From NCBI GenBank assembly GCA_023264755.1, contig JAHFVB010000405.1, forward strand, positions 1-5,093: DNA of 5,093 bases, given 5' to 3'. Below, in pieces: positions 1 through 5,093 of the stretch (the stretch's first letter is position 1; the number at the start of each line of letters is the position of its first letter). The notes under the pieces were generated by a model. The model did not search any database and was not told where the DNA came from. It saw nothing but the letters and a program-made list of their open reading frames with translations. The stretch comes from Mycobacterium sp. (GTDB taxonomy: Bacteria > Actinomycetota > Actinomycetes > Mycobacteriales > Mycobacteriaceae). Made by a program: the position numbers and the translations under genes.

Positions 1-30
1 TTTTTTCAAGCAGAAGACGGCATACGAGAT
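1..30. other. Illumina P7 adapter with poly-T (non-genomic contamination)
   Basis: Bases 7-30 match the 24-nt Illumina P7 flow-cell/adapter sequence (beginning CAAGCAGAAGACGGC and ending ACGAGAT) with no mismatch that I can find, and are preceded by six T. Read on the minus strand this is the usual read-through pattern: insert, adapter complement, then poly-A. Sequence from base 31 onward encodes conserved mycosin protein, so the junction is at or very near 30/31. These bases should be trimmed and not interpreted biologically. Confidence 0.97.
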
Positions 31-696
31 GGCAGCACCGAGTCCGGTCTCGTCGATGCGCCTGGTGATCTTGTAGCAGGCCGCTTCGCTGATGTTGATC
101 ACCTGGGCGCCGAGGTTCGCGGCGTGCACGATCGAACGGGCCAGGCTGCGCAGCGAGCCAGCGGTCTGCGTGGTGTTGGGATCGTTCGGATCGGTGCGTG
201 CGCCGACGGGCTGGAAGTTGTCCGACGTCTGACGCAGCGAAAGGATGCGCGCGGCGGGCGCCACCCCGACGAAGCCGTCGGTGGGTGAAGGCCGGCCCGC
301 GATGATCGACGCGGTCAGCGTGCCGTGGGCGTCGCAGTCGGACAGTCCGTTGCCGGCCTTGTCGACGAAGTCGCCGCCGGGCTCGGCGGGCACCCGGGGC
401 GAGGCGTTGACCCCGGTGTCGATGACGGCGACGGTTATCCCGTCGCCGTTGGCGAATTTCTGGGCGTCGGCCAGCTTGAGGTAGTCGTTGGCCCAGGGCT
501 TGTCCGCGAAGTTCGAATTCGGGAAGACCAGCGGTGCGCCGCACTGCCTGCGCAGTTCGGTGGGCTGATCGGGGCCCGTCTCATCGGGCGGAACTGCGCC
601 AACGTCGATGACCGGGGGTTCGACGGCGACGGCCGGTGGAGCACTCAGCAGCGTCAACGTCAGCACGGCGATCAGCACGCCAATGCGTCGGACCAT
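31..696 (-). CDS. mycP1: Mycosin MycP1, ESX-1 subtilisin-like serine protease, 3'-truncated by contig end
   Basis: This is the N-terminal 222 codons of a mycosin (peptidase family S8), the membrane-anchored, outward-facing protease of type VII secretion systems, needed for secretion and stability of the ESX membrane complex. Residues 1-24 are a signal peptide: VRR, a hydrophobic stretch, then APPAVA. Residues 25-85 form the mycosin N-terminal extension. The S8 domain follows, with catalytic Asp93 in VIDTG and His124 in DCDAHGT. The nucleophilic Ser, the rest of the domain and the C-terminal membrane helix are missing. Cys52 and Cys121 fit the N-terminal disulfide known in MycP1 structures; Cys207 would pair with a residue now lost. 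The segments DQPTE, SPRVPAEPGGDFVD and NGLSDCDAHGTLTASIIAGR resemble M. tuberculosis MycP1 more than MycP2-MycP5, from memory. The truncation is an assembly edge, not a mutation: the frame is open right up to the adapter. eccE1 would normally follow downstream. Confidence 0.93.
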
Positions 697-702
697 CCGT
701 CA

Positions 703-709
703 CCCCCTC
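703..709 (-). promoter_or_regulatory. Ribosome binding site of mycP1
   Basis: The purine-rich GAGGGGG on the minus strand ends 6 nt before the ATG at 696-694. It fixes the start so that the protein begins directly with a typical signal peptide. Confidence 0.6.
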
Positions 710-754
710 GACAACCGCTCTGACCAAGGCCTGCTGAATTGACCACAGCAAAGT

Positions 755-760
755 ATCTTA
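755..760 (-). promoter_or_regulatory. Possible -10 element upstream of mycP1
   Basis: TAAGAT on the minus strand fits the mycobacterial TANNNT -10 pattern and would give a leader of roughly 50 nt before mycP1. It lies downstream of the two hairpins, where a fresh promoter would be needed if they stop the PTS transcript. No convincing -35 hexamer is seen at the right distance, so this is a weak call. Confidence 0.25.
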
Positions 761-778
761 CGGTGGAGTCAGGGGGAG

Positions 779-805
779 CTGCCCCGCTTCTTTTGGGGTG
801 GGCAG
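779..805 (-). terminator. Second weak hairpin after ptsH
   Basis: The arms CTGCCC (779-784) and GGGCAG (800-805) can form a 6-bp stem around a 15-nt loop. An alternative inner pairing of CCCC with GGGG is also possible. It lies 5 nt beyond the stronger hairpin and has no T tract on either side. It may add to termination or be a chance product of high GC. Confidence 0.3.
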
Positions 806-809
806 AGGG

Positions 810-844
810 CGACGGCGACGGCCCAGTTCAGGCCATCGCCGTCG
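810..844 (-). terminator. Strong hairpin terminator candidate downstream of ptsH
   Basis: A nearly perfect inverted repeat: outer arms CGACGGCGA (810-818) and TCGCCGTCG (836-844), inner GGCC (820-823) and GGCC (831-834), and a 7-nt loop. The single unpaired position (819/835) is C·A in plus-strand RNA but G·U in minus-strand RNA, so the 14-bp stem is continuous only in the ptsH direction. It starts 18 nt after the ptsH stop codon. No U tract follows, which is common for mycobacterial intrinsic terminator candidates. It probably ends the fruR-fruK-fruA-ptsH transcript and separates it from mycP1. Confidence 0.6.
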
Positions 845-862
845 GATTCGAGCGGGCTCGAC

Positions 863-1120
863 TTACGCGTCCAGATCCTGCTGGACCAGCCCAGCGACGG
901 TGTCGAGCGCCGCCGCGTCGTCAGAGGCAACGGTGACCTGAGCGCCGTTGGCTGCCCCAAGGGTCATGATCATCAGGGCCGAACCGGCGTCCACCGGCTC
1001 GCCGCCGTCGACGGACAGCGTGACCGGGACTCCGGCGTTGACGACGGCTTCGGCGATGATCGCGGCGGGGCGGGCGTGCAGCCCGATGGACGAACCGACG
1101 ATGACGGTCTTGGTGGGCAT
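863..1120 (-). CDS. ptsH: HPr, phosphocarrier protein of the PTS
   Basis: An 85-residue HPr, a normal length for this cytoplasmic protein. It accepts phosphate from enzyme I and passes it to the EIIA domain of sugar permeases. The active-site His15 is in GLHARPA, the family signature. Ser47 in GSALMIMTLG aligns with the regulatory Ser46 of Firmicute HPr, although actinobacteria generally lack HPr kinase, so its use here is doubtful. The ATG at 1120 is chosen over upstream in-frame starts because an excellent Shine-Dalgarno lies just before it and the protein then starts at the usual point relative to His15. It follows fruA by 62 nt with no evident terminator between, so it is probably the last gene of the operon; the strong hairpin at 810-844 follows its TAA stop. 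Confidence 0.95.
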   Translation of the reverse strand: MPTKTVIVGSSIGLHARPAAIIAEAVVNAGVPVTLSVDGGEPVDAGSALMIMTLGAANGAQVTVASDDAAALDTVAGLVQQDLDA

Positions 1121-1127
1121 TGCGGGA

Positions 1128-1133
1128 CTCCTC
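1128..1133 (-). promoter_or_regulatory. Ribosome binding site of ptsH
   Basis: GAGGAG on the minus strand lies 7 nt before the ATG at 1120-1118. It decides the start: the open frame continues upstream to 1489, but those codons overlap fruA and do not resemble HPr. Confidence 0.75.
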
Positions 1134-1182
1134 GTGTTGGTTGGGTTGAGCTCTTGGTCGAACTGGGGAACAGCGGGTCGGA

Positions 1183-3201
1183 TCAGGCGGCGACGAGCTC
1201 GGGCTCGGACTCCGACTTGGCCTTCGGCTTGGCGAACTGCTTGGCGGCGACGACCAAGACTGCGGCGACGACGGTGCCCGCGACCAGTGCGACCACGGCC
1301 CACAGCAGATTGCCGATGGCGAAGAAGACGAAGATGCCGCCGTGCGGGGCCTTCGACGTGACGTTGAAGGCCATGATCAGGGCCCCGGTCACCGCGCCGC
1401 CGGCCATCATCGACGGGATCACCCGGAACGGGTCGGCGGCGGCGAACGGAATGGCGCCCTCGGAGATGAACGATGCACCGAGTAGCCAAGCGCTCCAGCC
1501 ATTCTCACGTTCGGGCTCGCTGAACAGGCCCGGCCGCAACACGGTGGACGCCAGCGCCATCGCCAGCGGGGGCACCATGCCGGCGGCCATCACGGCGGCC
1601 ATGATGCGCAGCGACGCGGGATCGGCGACGTTGAGCCCGGCGGTGGCGAATGCGTAAGCCGCCTTGTTGACGGGACCACCGAGGTCGAAGCACATCATCA
1701 AACCGAGGATCACTCCCAACAGGATGACGGAACTACCGGTGAGGCCGTTGAGCCAGTGGGTCAGCCCCGAGGTGATGGCGGCCAGTGGCCGGCCCAGCAG
1801 CATGAACATCAGCAGGCCCACGACCAGCGAGGCGACCAGCGGGATGATGACCACGGGCATCAGGCCACGCAGCCACCTGGGCACCTCGATCTTGCTGATC
1901 CACAGTGCGGTGAAACCGGCGATGAGCCCGCCGACGATGCCGCCGATGAAACCGCCGCCGACGAATACCGCGACCGCACCTGCGGTGAAACCCGGTGCGA
2001 TGCCGGGCCGGTCGGCGATGGCGAACGATATGTAACCAGCCAGGGCCGGCACCAGGAAGCCGAACGCCAGCCCGCCGAGAGTGAACAGCACCGCGCCGAG
2101 GTACTGGCCGAAACCTCCGCTCGGCAGGTTGGTCAGCGAATTGTTCAGGGCGATGAGGTTGCCGAGCGACTGCGTCGCACCGCTGGGCTTGTTGGCGATG
2201 TCGTAGCCGGCGAACAGGAAGCCGAGCGCGATGAGCAGACCGCCCGCGGCGACGAACGGGATCATGTAGCTGACGCCGGTGAGCAGGATCTGCCGGGTGC
2301 GGGTGCCCCAGCCGACCCCTCCGGCCGGGGCGCCCGAGGACGCGGCCGCTGTGCCGGCGCTGCCCTCGACTCGGGCGGCATTGGGATCGGTTGCGGCGCT
2401 GAGCGCTTCGCTGATCATCTTGGCGGGTTCGTTGATGGCCCGCTTGACGCCGGAGGCGATGACGGGCTTGCCCGCGAAACGGCCCCGGTCCTTGACCCCG
2501 ACGTCGGTGGCGAAGATGACGGCGTCGGCGGCCGCGATCGTCTCGGCCGACAGCGGCGTGCTGCCCGACGAGCCCTGGGTTTCGACGTGCAGGGTGACGC
2601 CGGCCTCCTTGGCGGCGGCGGCCAGCGAGTCGGCGGCCATGTAGGTGTGTGCGATGCCGGTCGGGCAGGCGGTGATGGCGACCAGGGTCTTGGCCTTCGC
2701 CTCCGAAGTCGTGGCAGCGGGTGCGGGTGCGGGCGCAACTTCGGGGGTGGGGGCCGGGTTGACGACACCCTCGACGAGGGCGACCAGTTCGTCGGCCGAG
2801 GTGGCGTCGCGCAGCGATGCGACGAAGTCCTTGCGGACCAACGCCCGGGCGAGGCTGGACAGCAGCTTCATGTGCTCGGCGCCGCCGGAGTCCGGGGCCG
2901 CGATGAGGAAGGCAAGGTCGGCCGGGCCGTCGGGGGCCCCGAAGTCGACCTTGGGCGACAGCCGGGCGAAGCCGATGGTCGGCTGGTCGACGTATGGCGA
3001 ACGGCAGTGGGGAATCGCGATGCCGCCGGGCAATCCGGTGGCGGACTGGGCCTCGCGGGCCATCGCGGCGGCGATCAGACCGTCGCGATCGCTGGCGCGT
3101 CCGGCGGCGGCGAGCCGACCGGCGAGTAGGCCGATGACGGCCTCCTTGTCGCCGCCTGCGTCGACGTCTAGGACGACCAGGTCGGTGGTGATGATTGACA
3201 T
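1183..3201 (-). CDS. fruA: Fructose-specific PTS permease, fused EIIABC
   Basis: A 672-residue inner-membrane permease that imports fructose and phosphorylates it to fructose 1-phosphate. Domains in order: EIIA (about 1-147) with phospho-acceptor His65 in IAIPHCRSP; a Pro/Ala-rich linker (149-170); EIIB (about 171-270) with phospho-Cys179 in ITACPTGIAHTYMAA; a small-residue linker (about 271-296); and a multi-spanning EIIC (about 300-655). EIIC hydrophobic stretches lie near 306-332, 366-392, 403-434, 447-470, 489-503, 531-556, 599-613 and 622-653. EIIC landmarks are FDLGGPVNKAAY (505-516), SEGAIPF (580-586) and APHGGIF (618-624). A short charged tail (KPKAKSESEPE) is cytoplasmic. All catalytic residues are present and the order A-B-C is usual for the fructose family. 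The ATG at 3201 was chosen because EIIA homology (MSIITTDLVVLD) starts there and an SD precedes it. It sits 22 nt after fruK. Mannose or another ketose cannot be excluded, but the linked fruK argues for fructose. Confidence 0.95.
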   Translation of the reverse strand: MSIITTDLVVLDVDAGGDKEAVIGLLAGRLAAAGRASDRDGLIAAAMAREAQSATGLPGGIAIPHCRSPYVDQPTIGFARLSPKVDFGAPDGPADLAFLIAAPDSGGAEHMKLLSSLARALVRKDFVASLRDATSADELVALVEGVVNPAPTPEVAPAPAPAATTSEAKAKTLVAITACPTGIAHTYMAADSLAAAAKEAGVTLHVETQGSSGSTPLSAETIAAADAVIFATDVGVKDRGRFAGKPVIASGVKRAINEPAKMISEALSAATDPNAARVEGSAGTAAASSGAPAGGVGWGTRTRQILLTGVSYMIPFVAAGGLLIALGFLFAGYDIANKPSGATQSLGNLIALNNSLTNLPSGGFGQYLGAVLFTLGGLAFGFLVPALAGYISFAIADRPGIAPGFTAGAVAVFVGGGFIGGIVGGLIAGFTALWISKIEVPRWLRGLMPVVIIPLVASLVVGLLMFMLLGRPLAAITSGLTHWLNGLTGSSVILLGVILGLMMCFDLGGPVNKAAYAFATAGLNVADPASLRIMAAVMAAGMVPPLAMALASTVLRPGLFSEPERENGWSAWLLGASFISEGAIPFAAADPFRVIPSMMAGGAVTGALIMAFNVTSKAPHGGIFVFFAIGNLLWAVVALVAGTVVAAVLVVAAKQFAKPKAKSESEPELVAA

Positions 3202-3210
3202 CTCGCTACT

Positions 3211-3216
3211 TCCTCT
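3211..3216 (-). promoter_or_regulatory. Ribosome binding site of fruA
   Basis: AGAGGA on the minus strand lies 9 nt before the ATG at 3201-3199, in the 22-nt gap after the fruK stop. It decides the start: the frame is open for another 100 codons upstream, but those overlap fruK and are low-complexity Arg/Pro/Ala with no EIIA similarity. Confidence 0.65.
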
Positions 3217-3223
3217 TGGGTGG

Positions 3224-4201
3224 TTACGGCAGGGTGGACGTGGGCGTAATCGCGTACACCCGAACTGCTTTGAGCGCCAGCTGGCTGGGCGAGGGGAGTG
3301 CCGAACCGGGCAGTGCGGCGGCCGCGCTGCCGTAGGCCACGGCCATCTGCAGCCGTTGCGGCGGCTCGGCGCCGCCCACCTCGGCGCGCAGGTAGCCGGC
3401 CAGCGCACTATCTCCCGCGCCGACGGTGCTGCGCGGAGTGATCGGCGGCGGGCTGGCCATCCAGCTGCCGGTCCGGTCGACCAGGACCGCGCCTGCGGCA
3501 CCGAGGGTGACCAGTACGGCGCCCACCCCGTCGCCGATCAGCTTTCGGGCAGCCGAAGCGACGGGCTCTGGATTTCCTTGAGCAGCTGCGGTTTCCAGCT
3601 CGTCACCGGATGCTCCGACGAGGCTGGCGAGTTCCTCGGCGTTGGGTTTGATGAGGTCTGGGGCGGCGCGGCCGAACGCTTCGGCCAACGCGGCGAGCGG
3701 GCGGTCGGAGGTGTCCACGGCCACGCGGCAGGGCAGCGCGGCGAGCAGGCCGACGAGCTCGGCGTACCAGTCGTCCGGCAACCCGGGGGGCAGAGAGCCG
3801 GAAAGCACCACCCAGGAGGCGGTTTGGGCTGCCTCGACGACCGCCTGGGTGAGGGCTTCGCGAACGGTGCCGTCGAGGTGCGCGCCCGGCTCGTTGAGTT
3901 TGGTCGTGGTCCCGTCGGATTCGGTGATCGCGAGGTTGGTGCGGACCGGTCCGGTGGCGGGCACCAGGCGGAAGGGCACCGCGGCGGCGTGCAGCGCGGC
4001 GACGATGGGGTCGGAGCCGGGGGCGGGTAGCAACGCGACCGCGTCCACGGCGGCGAGGCCCAGCGCGCGAGCCACGTTGACGCCCTTTCCACCGGGTTCG
4101 CTGGTGACCGAGGTGACGCGGTGCACGGCGCCCCGGGTCAGTGGCGTACCGAGTGCGACCGTGCGGTCGATGCTCGGGTTGGGGGTGACGGTGACGATCA
4201 C
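3224..4201 (-). CDS. fruK: 1-phosphofructokinase (PfkB family)
   Basis: A 325-residue cytoplasmic sugar kinase of the PfkB/ribokinase family, which converts fructose 1-phosphate plus ATP to fructose 1,6-bisphosphate and so feeds PTS-imported fructose into glycolysis. Family marks: N-terminal TVTPNPSIDRTV (4-15), the first PfkB signature PGGKGVNVARAL (36-47), KLNEPG (101-106), SGSLPPG (134-140), KPNAEEL (185-191) and the second signature STVGAGDSALAGY (258-270), with catalytic base Asp264 in GAGD. Length is normal. TVTPNPSIDRT and KLNEPG are typical of the 1-phosphofructokinase/tagatose-6-phosphate kinase branch rather than ribokinase. The start is GTG, sharing a GTGA overlap with the fruR stop, behind a strong SD; this implies translational coupling to the regulator. 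The PTS context makes fructose 1-phosphate the likely substrate; tagatose 6-phosphate is the main alternative. Confidence 0.93.
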   Translation of the reverse strand: MIVTVTPNPSIDRTVALGTPLTRGAVHRVTSVTSEPGGKGVNVARALGLAAVDAVALLPAPGSDPIVAALHAAAVPFRLVPATGPVRTNLAITESDGTTTKLNEPGAHLDGTVREALTQAVVEAAQTASWVVLSGSLPPGLPDDWYAELVGLLAALPCRVAVDTSDRPLAALAEAFGRAAPDLIKPNAEELASLVGASGDELETAAAQGNPEPVASAARKLIGDGVGAVLVTLGAAGAVLVDRTGSWMASPPPITPRSTVGAGDSALAGYLRAEVGGAEPPQRLQMAVAYGSAAAALPGSALPSPSQLALKAVRVYAITPTSTLP

Positions 4202-4980
4202 GAGATACCTCCGGCGGCGCAGACGACCTCGACGCCATGTTCGGTGAGTGCGCGGCGGTCGGCGTCGCCGAGCTCGGTGTCGGTGATGAGCGTGTCGACG
4301 CTCGAGATGGGCGCGAAGCTGACGAAGTCCTCGCGTCCGACCTTGCTGGAATCGCTGGCGACCACGACGTAGTTGGCGGCTCGCACCATGGCGCGCTTGA
4401 CGGCGGCCTCGTCGCCGTCCGGCGTCGACAACCCGTGTCGCACGCTGATGGCGTTGGTCCCGATGAAGGCGACGTCGACGCGGATGGTGTCGAGCACGCG
4501 CAGGGCTTGTTCTCCGACGGCGGCCTGGGTCACACCGCGTACGCGGCCGCCGAGCAGTTGCAGCGACACCGAGTTGATGGCGGCCAGTCTGGCGGCGATG
4601 GGAACCGAGTTGGTCACGACCACGAGCTCGCGATCCGTGGGCAGCAACGCCGCGATGCGCGCCGTCGTGGTTCCGGCGTCCAGCAACAACGAACCGCCGT
4701 GGCGGGGGACGTAGTCGATGGCGGCCGCGGCGATCGCGTCCTTGAAGTTCGCCCGCGTGGTCTCCCGTTCACCGACGCCGGGTTCGACGAGGTGCAGCGC
4801 ACGGGCCGGCACCGCGCCGCCGTGTACGCGGCGCACCACCCCGGCCTTGTCCAGGGCGGCGAGGTCCCGGCGCACGGTCTCGGTGGTCACGTCATAGGTC
4901 TGCGCGAGCTCGGCGACCGATGCGCGGCCCTTGCCGATCACCATTGCGGCGATGGCTGCTTGGCGCTCTTCGGCGTACAT
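4198..4980 (-). CDS. fruR: DeoR-family transcriptional regulator of the fructose operon
   Basis: A 260-residue DNA-binding regulator of the DeoR/GlpR family. Residues 1-57 form the N-terminal winged helix-turn-helix: MYAEERQAAI start, SVAELAQTYDVTTETVRRDL (21-40), and the wing ending RRVHGGAV (50-57). Residues about 75-235 form the DeoR C-terminal sugar-phosphate sensing domain, with DAGTTT (101-106), VTNS (122-125) and LGGRVR (143-148), in the ISOCOT-like fold. In this family a phosphorylated sugar releases the protein from DNA; here fructose 1-phosphate is the natural candidate, by inference. It is the first gene of the operon, overlaps fruK by 4 nt and faces the divergent promoter region at 4981-5082, so autorepression and control of the divergent gene are likely. 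The ATG at 4980 has GGAG at 4985-4988 with a short 4-nt spacing. Repressor rather than activator is inferred from the family. Confidence 0.9.
   Translation of the reverse strand: MYAEERQAAIAAMVIGKGRASVAELAQTYDVTTETVRRDLAALDKAGVVRRVHGGAVPARALHLVEPGVGERETTRANFKDAIAAAAIDYVPRHGGSLLLDAGTTTARIAALLPTDRELVVVTNSVPIAARLAAINSVSLQLLGGRVRGVTQAAVGEQALRVLDTIRVDVAFIGTNAISVRHGLSTPDGDEAAVKRAMVRAANYVVVASDSSKVGREDFVSFAPISSVDTLITDTELGDADRRALTEHGVEVVCAAGGIS
4207..4212 (-). promoter_or_regulatory. Ribosome binding site of fruK inside the fruR 3' end
   Basis: GGAGGT on the minus strand lies 5 nt before the GTG start at 4201-4199 and is inside the last codons of fruR. It supports the GTG start, which overlaps the fruR TGA as GTGA, so ribosomes ending fruR can restart on fruK. 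Confidence 0.75.
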
Positions 4981-4992
4981 GACGCTCCGTAC

Positions 4993-5050
4993 ATGTTGGG
5001 AATCTGCGGTTGAAATGTTGATATATGTTGTTTTACTCCCGACTGTGTTG
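4993..5050. repeat. Four phased TGTTG direct repeats, candidate FruR operator
   Basis: The hexamer ATGTTG starts at 4993, 5015 and 5025, and the variant GTGTTG starts at 5045. The steps are 22, 10 and 20 bp, all close to whole helical turns, so the copies would face one side of the DNA. They cover the fruR leader, predicted start point and promoter spacer. TGTT-containing repeats are known operators of several DeoR-family repressors. Binding by FruR is inference; ATGTTGAT also occurs by chance inside mycP1 (92-99), so the motif alone is not specific. Confidence 0.45.
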
Positions 5051-5059
5051 ACTTGTCAA
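5030..5059 (-). promoter_or_regulatory. Predicted fruR operon promoter
   Basis: On the minus strand TTGACA (5059-5054), a perfect -35 hexamer, is followed after 18 nt by TAAAAC (5035-5030), an imperfect -10. The start point would be near 5023, giving a leader of about 43 nt before fruR that contains two of the TGTTG repeats. The perfect -35 is the strong part of the call; the -10 departs from the usual final T. Confidence 0.45.
5048..5059. promoter_or_regulatory. Palindrome TTGACTTGTCAA shared by both divergent -35 elements
   Basis: A 12-bp inverted repeat with 5-bp arms TTGAC and GTCAA around TT. Its left half gives TTGACT, the plus-strand -35, and its right half gives TTGACA, the minus-strand -35. 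A protein bound here would cover the -35 of both promoters at once. Whether it is an operator or just two abutting -35 boxes cannot be told from sequence. Confidence 0.5.
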
Positions 5060-5075
5060 TGATTTCTTGTAACCT
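5048..5075 (+). promoter_or_regulatory. Predicted promoter of the divergent gene, leaderless
   Basis: TTGACT (5048-5053), a 16-nt spacer and TAACCT (5070-5075), matching the mycobacterial TANNNT -10. Transcription would start at about 5082-5083, on the ATG of the plus-strand gene. No Shine-Dalgarno is seen before that ATG, as expected for a leaderless mRNA, which is common in mycobacteria. Confidence 0.5.
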
Positions 5076-5082
5076 GACTCAC

Positions 5083-5093
5083 ATGAGTACGTC
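5083..5093 (+). CDS. Start of a divergent gene, possibly ptsI (PTS enzyme I), partial
   Basis: Only three codons and two bases (Met-Ser-Thr) are present before the window ends, so the protein cannot be recognised from sequence. The call rests on position: the ATG sits 7 nt after a good -10 element and is divergent from a PTS operon that has HPr and EIIABC but lacks enzyme I. Rapid-growing mycobacteria, as I recall, carry ptsI in this cluster. It could equally be an unrelated gene. Confidence 0.35.

Noticed and set aside
47..53. GTCTCGT shortly after the P7 adapter, resembling the start of the Nextera i7 primer tail
   Set aside because: The match stops after 7 nt, and these bases encode the conserved mycosin segment IDET, so they are genomic and the match is chance.
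245..723. Plus-strand open frames opposite mycP1
   Set aside because: The minus strand encodes a conserved mycosin with signal peptide and catalytic motifs; the plus-strand frames are shadows.
721..745. Direct repeat TGACCA at 721-726 and 740-745 upstream of mycP1
   Set aside because: It is only 6 bp, with a 19-bp step and no known regulator that I can tie to it; too short to separate from chance.
1121..1182. The 62-nt gap between fruA and ptsH as a possible promoter or small RNA site
   Set aside because: I see the ptsH Shine-Dalgarno and short TTGG-type repeats but no convincing -35/-10 pair or stem-loop, so ptsH is best read as part of the operon.
1756..3129. A 457-codon plus-strand open frame opposite fruA
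   Set aside because: It is rich in Gly, Asp, Arg and Gln with no recognisable domain, and lies antisense to a well-conserved permease. Long antisense frames are expected in high-GC DNA with G/C-biased third positions.
1183..3501. An N-terminally extended fruA start at 3501 giving 772 residues
   Set aside because: The first 100 codons overlap fruK, are low-complexity, lack a ribosome binding site and have no EIIA similarity; the ATG at 3201 with AGAGGA fits.
2645..4030. A 461-codon plus-strand open frame opposite fruA and fruK
   Set aside because: It spans the junction of two real minus-strand genes, shows low-complexity composition and has no convincing ribosome binding site or family motif.
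4237..5013. A 258-codon plus-strand open frame opposite fruR
   Set aside because: It mirrors the codon pattern of fruR in antisense and has no recognisable motif; the minus-strand product is a clear DeoR protein.

Overview
The window reads as the end of an assembled contig from a fast-growing mycobacterium (Mycolicibacterium / M. smegmatis-like). Base composition is high-GC. The left-hand gene encodes a mycosin that closely matches MycP1 of the mycobacterial ESX-1 type VII secretion system, as I remember that sequence. The remaining genes form a fructose phosphotransferase (PTS) operon of the kind carried by rapid growers and absent from M. tuberculosis. The species call is inference; no rRNA or marker gene is present.

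Layout. Bases 1-30 are not genomic: they are a poly-T run followed by the Illumina P7 adapter. From 31 to 696 (minus strand) lies the 5' part of mycP1, cut by the adapter after 222 codons, before its catalytic serine. Bases 697-862 are a gene-free spacer with one strong and one weaker hairpin, probably the end of the PTS transcript, and the mycP1 leader. From 4980 down to 863, all on the minus strand, is a compact four-gene operon in transcription order: fruR (DeoR-family regulator), fruK (1-phosphofructokinase), fruA (fused fructose EIIABC permease) and ptsH (HPr). fruR and fruK overlap by 4 nt, fruK and fruA are 22 nt apart, and fruA and ptsH are 62 nt apart. Bases 4981-5082 are an AT-richer divergent promoter region. 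At 5083 a plus-strand ATG opens, of which only 11 nt are present; by context it is probably ptsI (enzyme I), the one general PTS component missing here.

How the genes work together. Enzyme I, outside the window, would pass phosphate from PEP to His15 of HPr. HPr passes it to His65 in the EIIA domain and then Cys179 in the EIIB domain of FruA. The membrane EIIC domain imports fructose, which EIIB phosphorylates to fructose 1-phosphate. FruK converts that to fructose 1,6-bisphosphate for glycolysis. FruR probably senses a phosphorylated sugar and represses both directions from the shared intergenic region, which has helically phased TGTTG repeats and a small palindrome that supplies the -35 hexamer of both divergent promoters.

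I see no undescribed system. The genes are intact members of well-known families. The points most worth a second look are the adapter at the contig end, the architecture of the divergent promoter, the probably leaderless start at 5083, and the direct contact between the ESX-1 locus and a sugar PTS operon.
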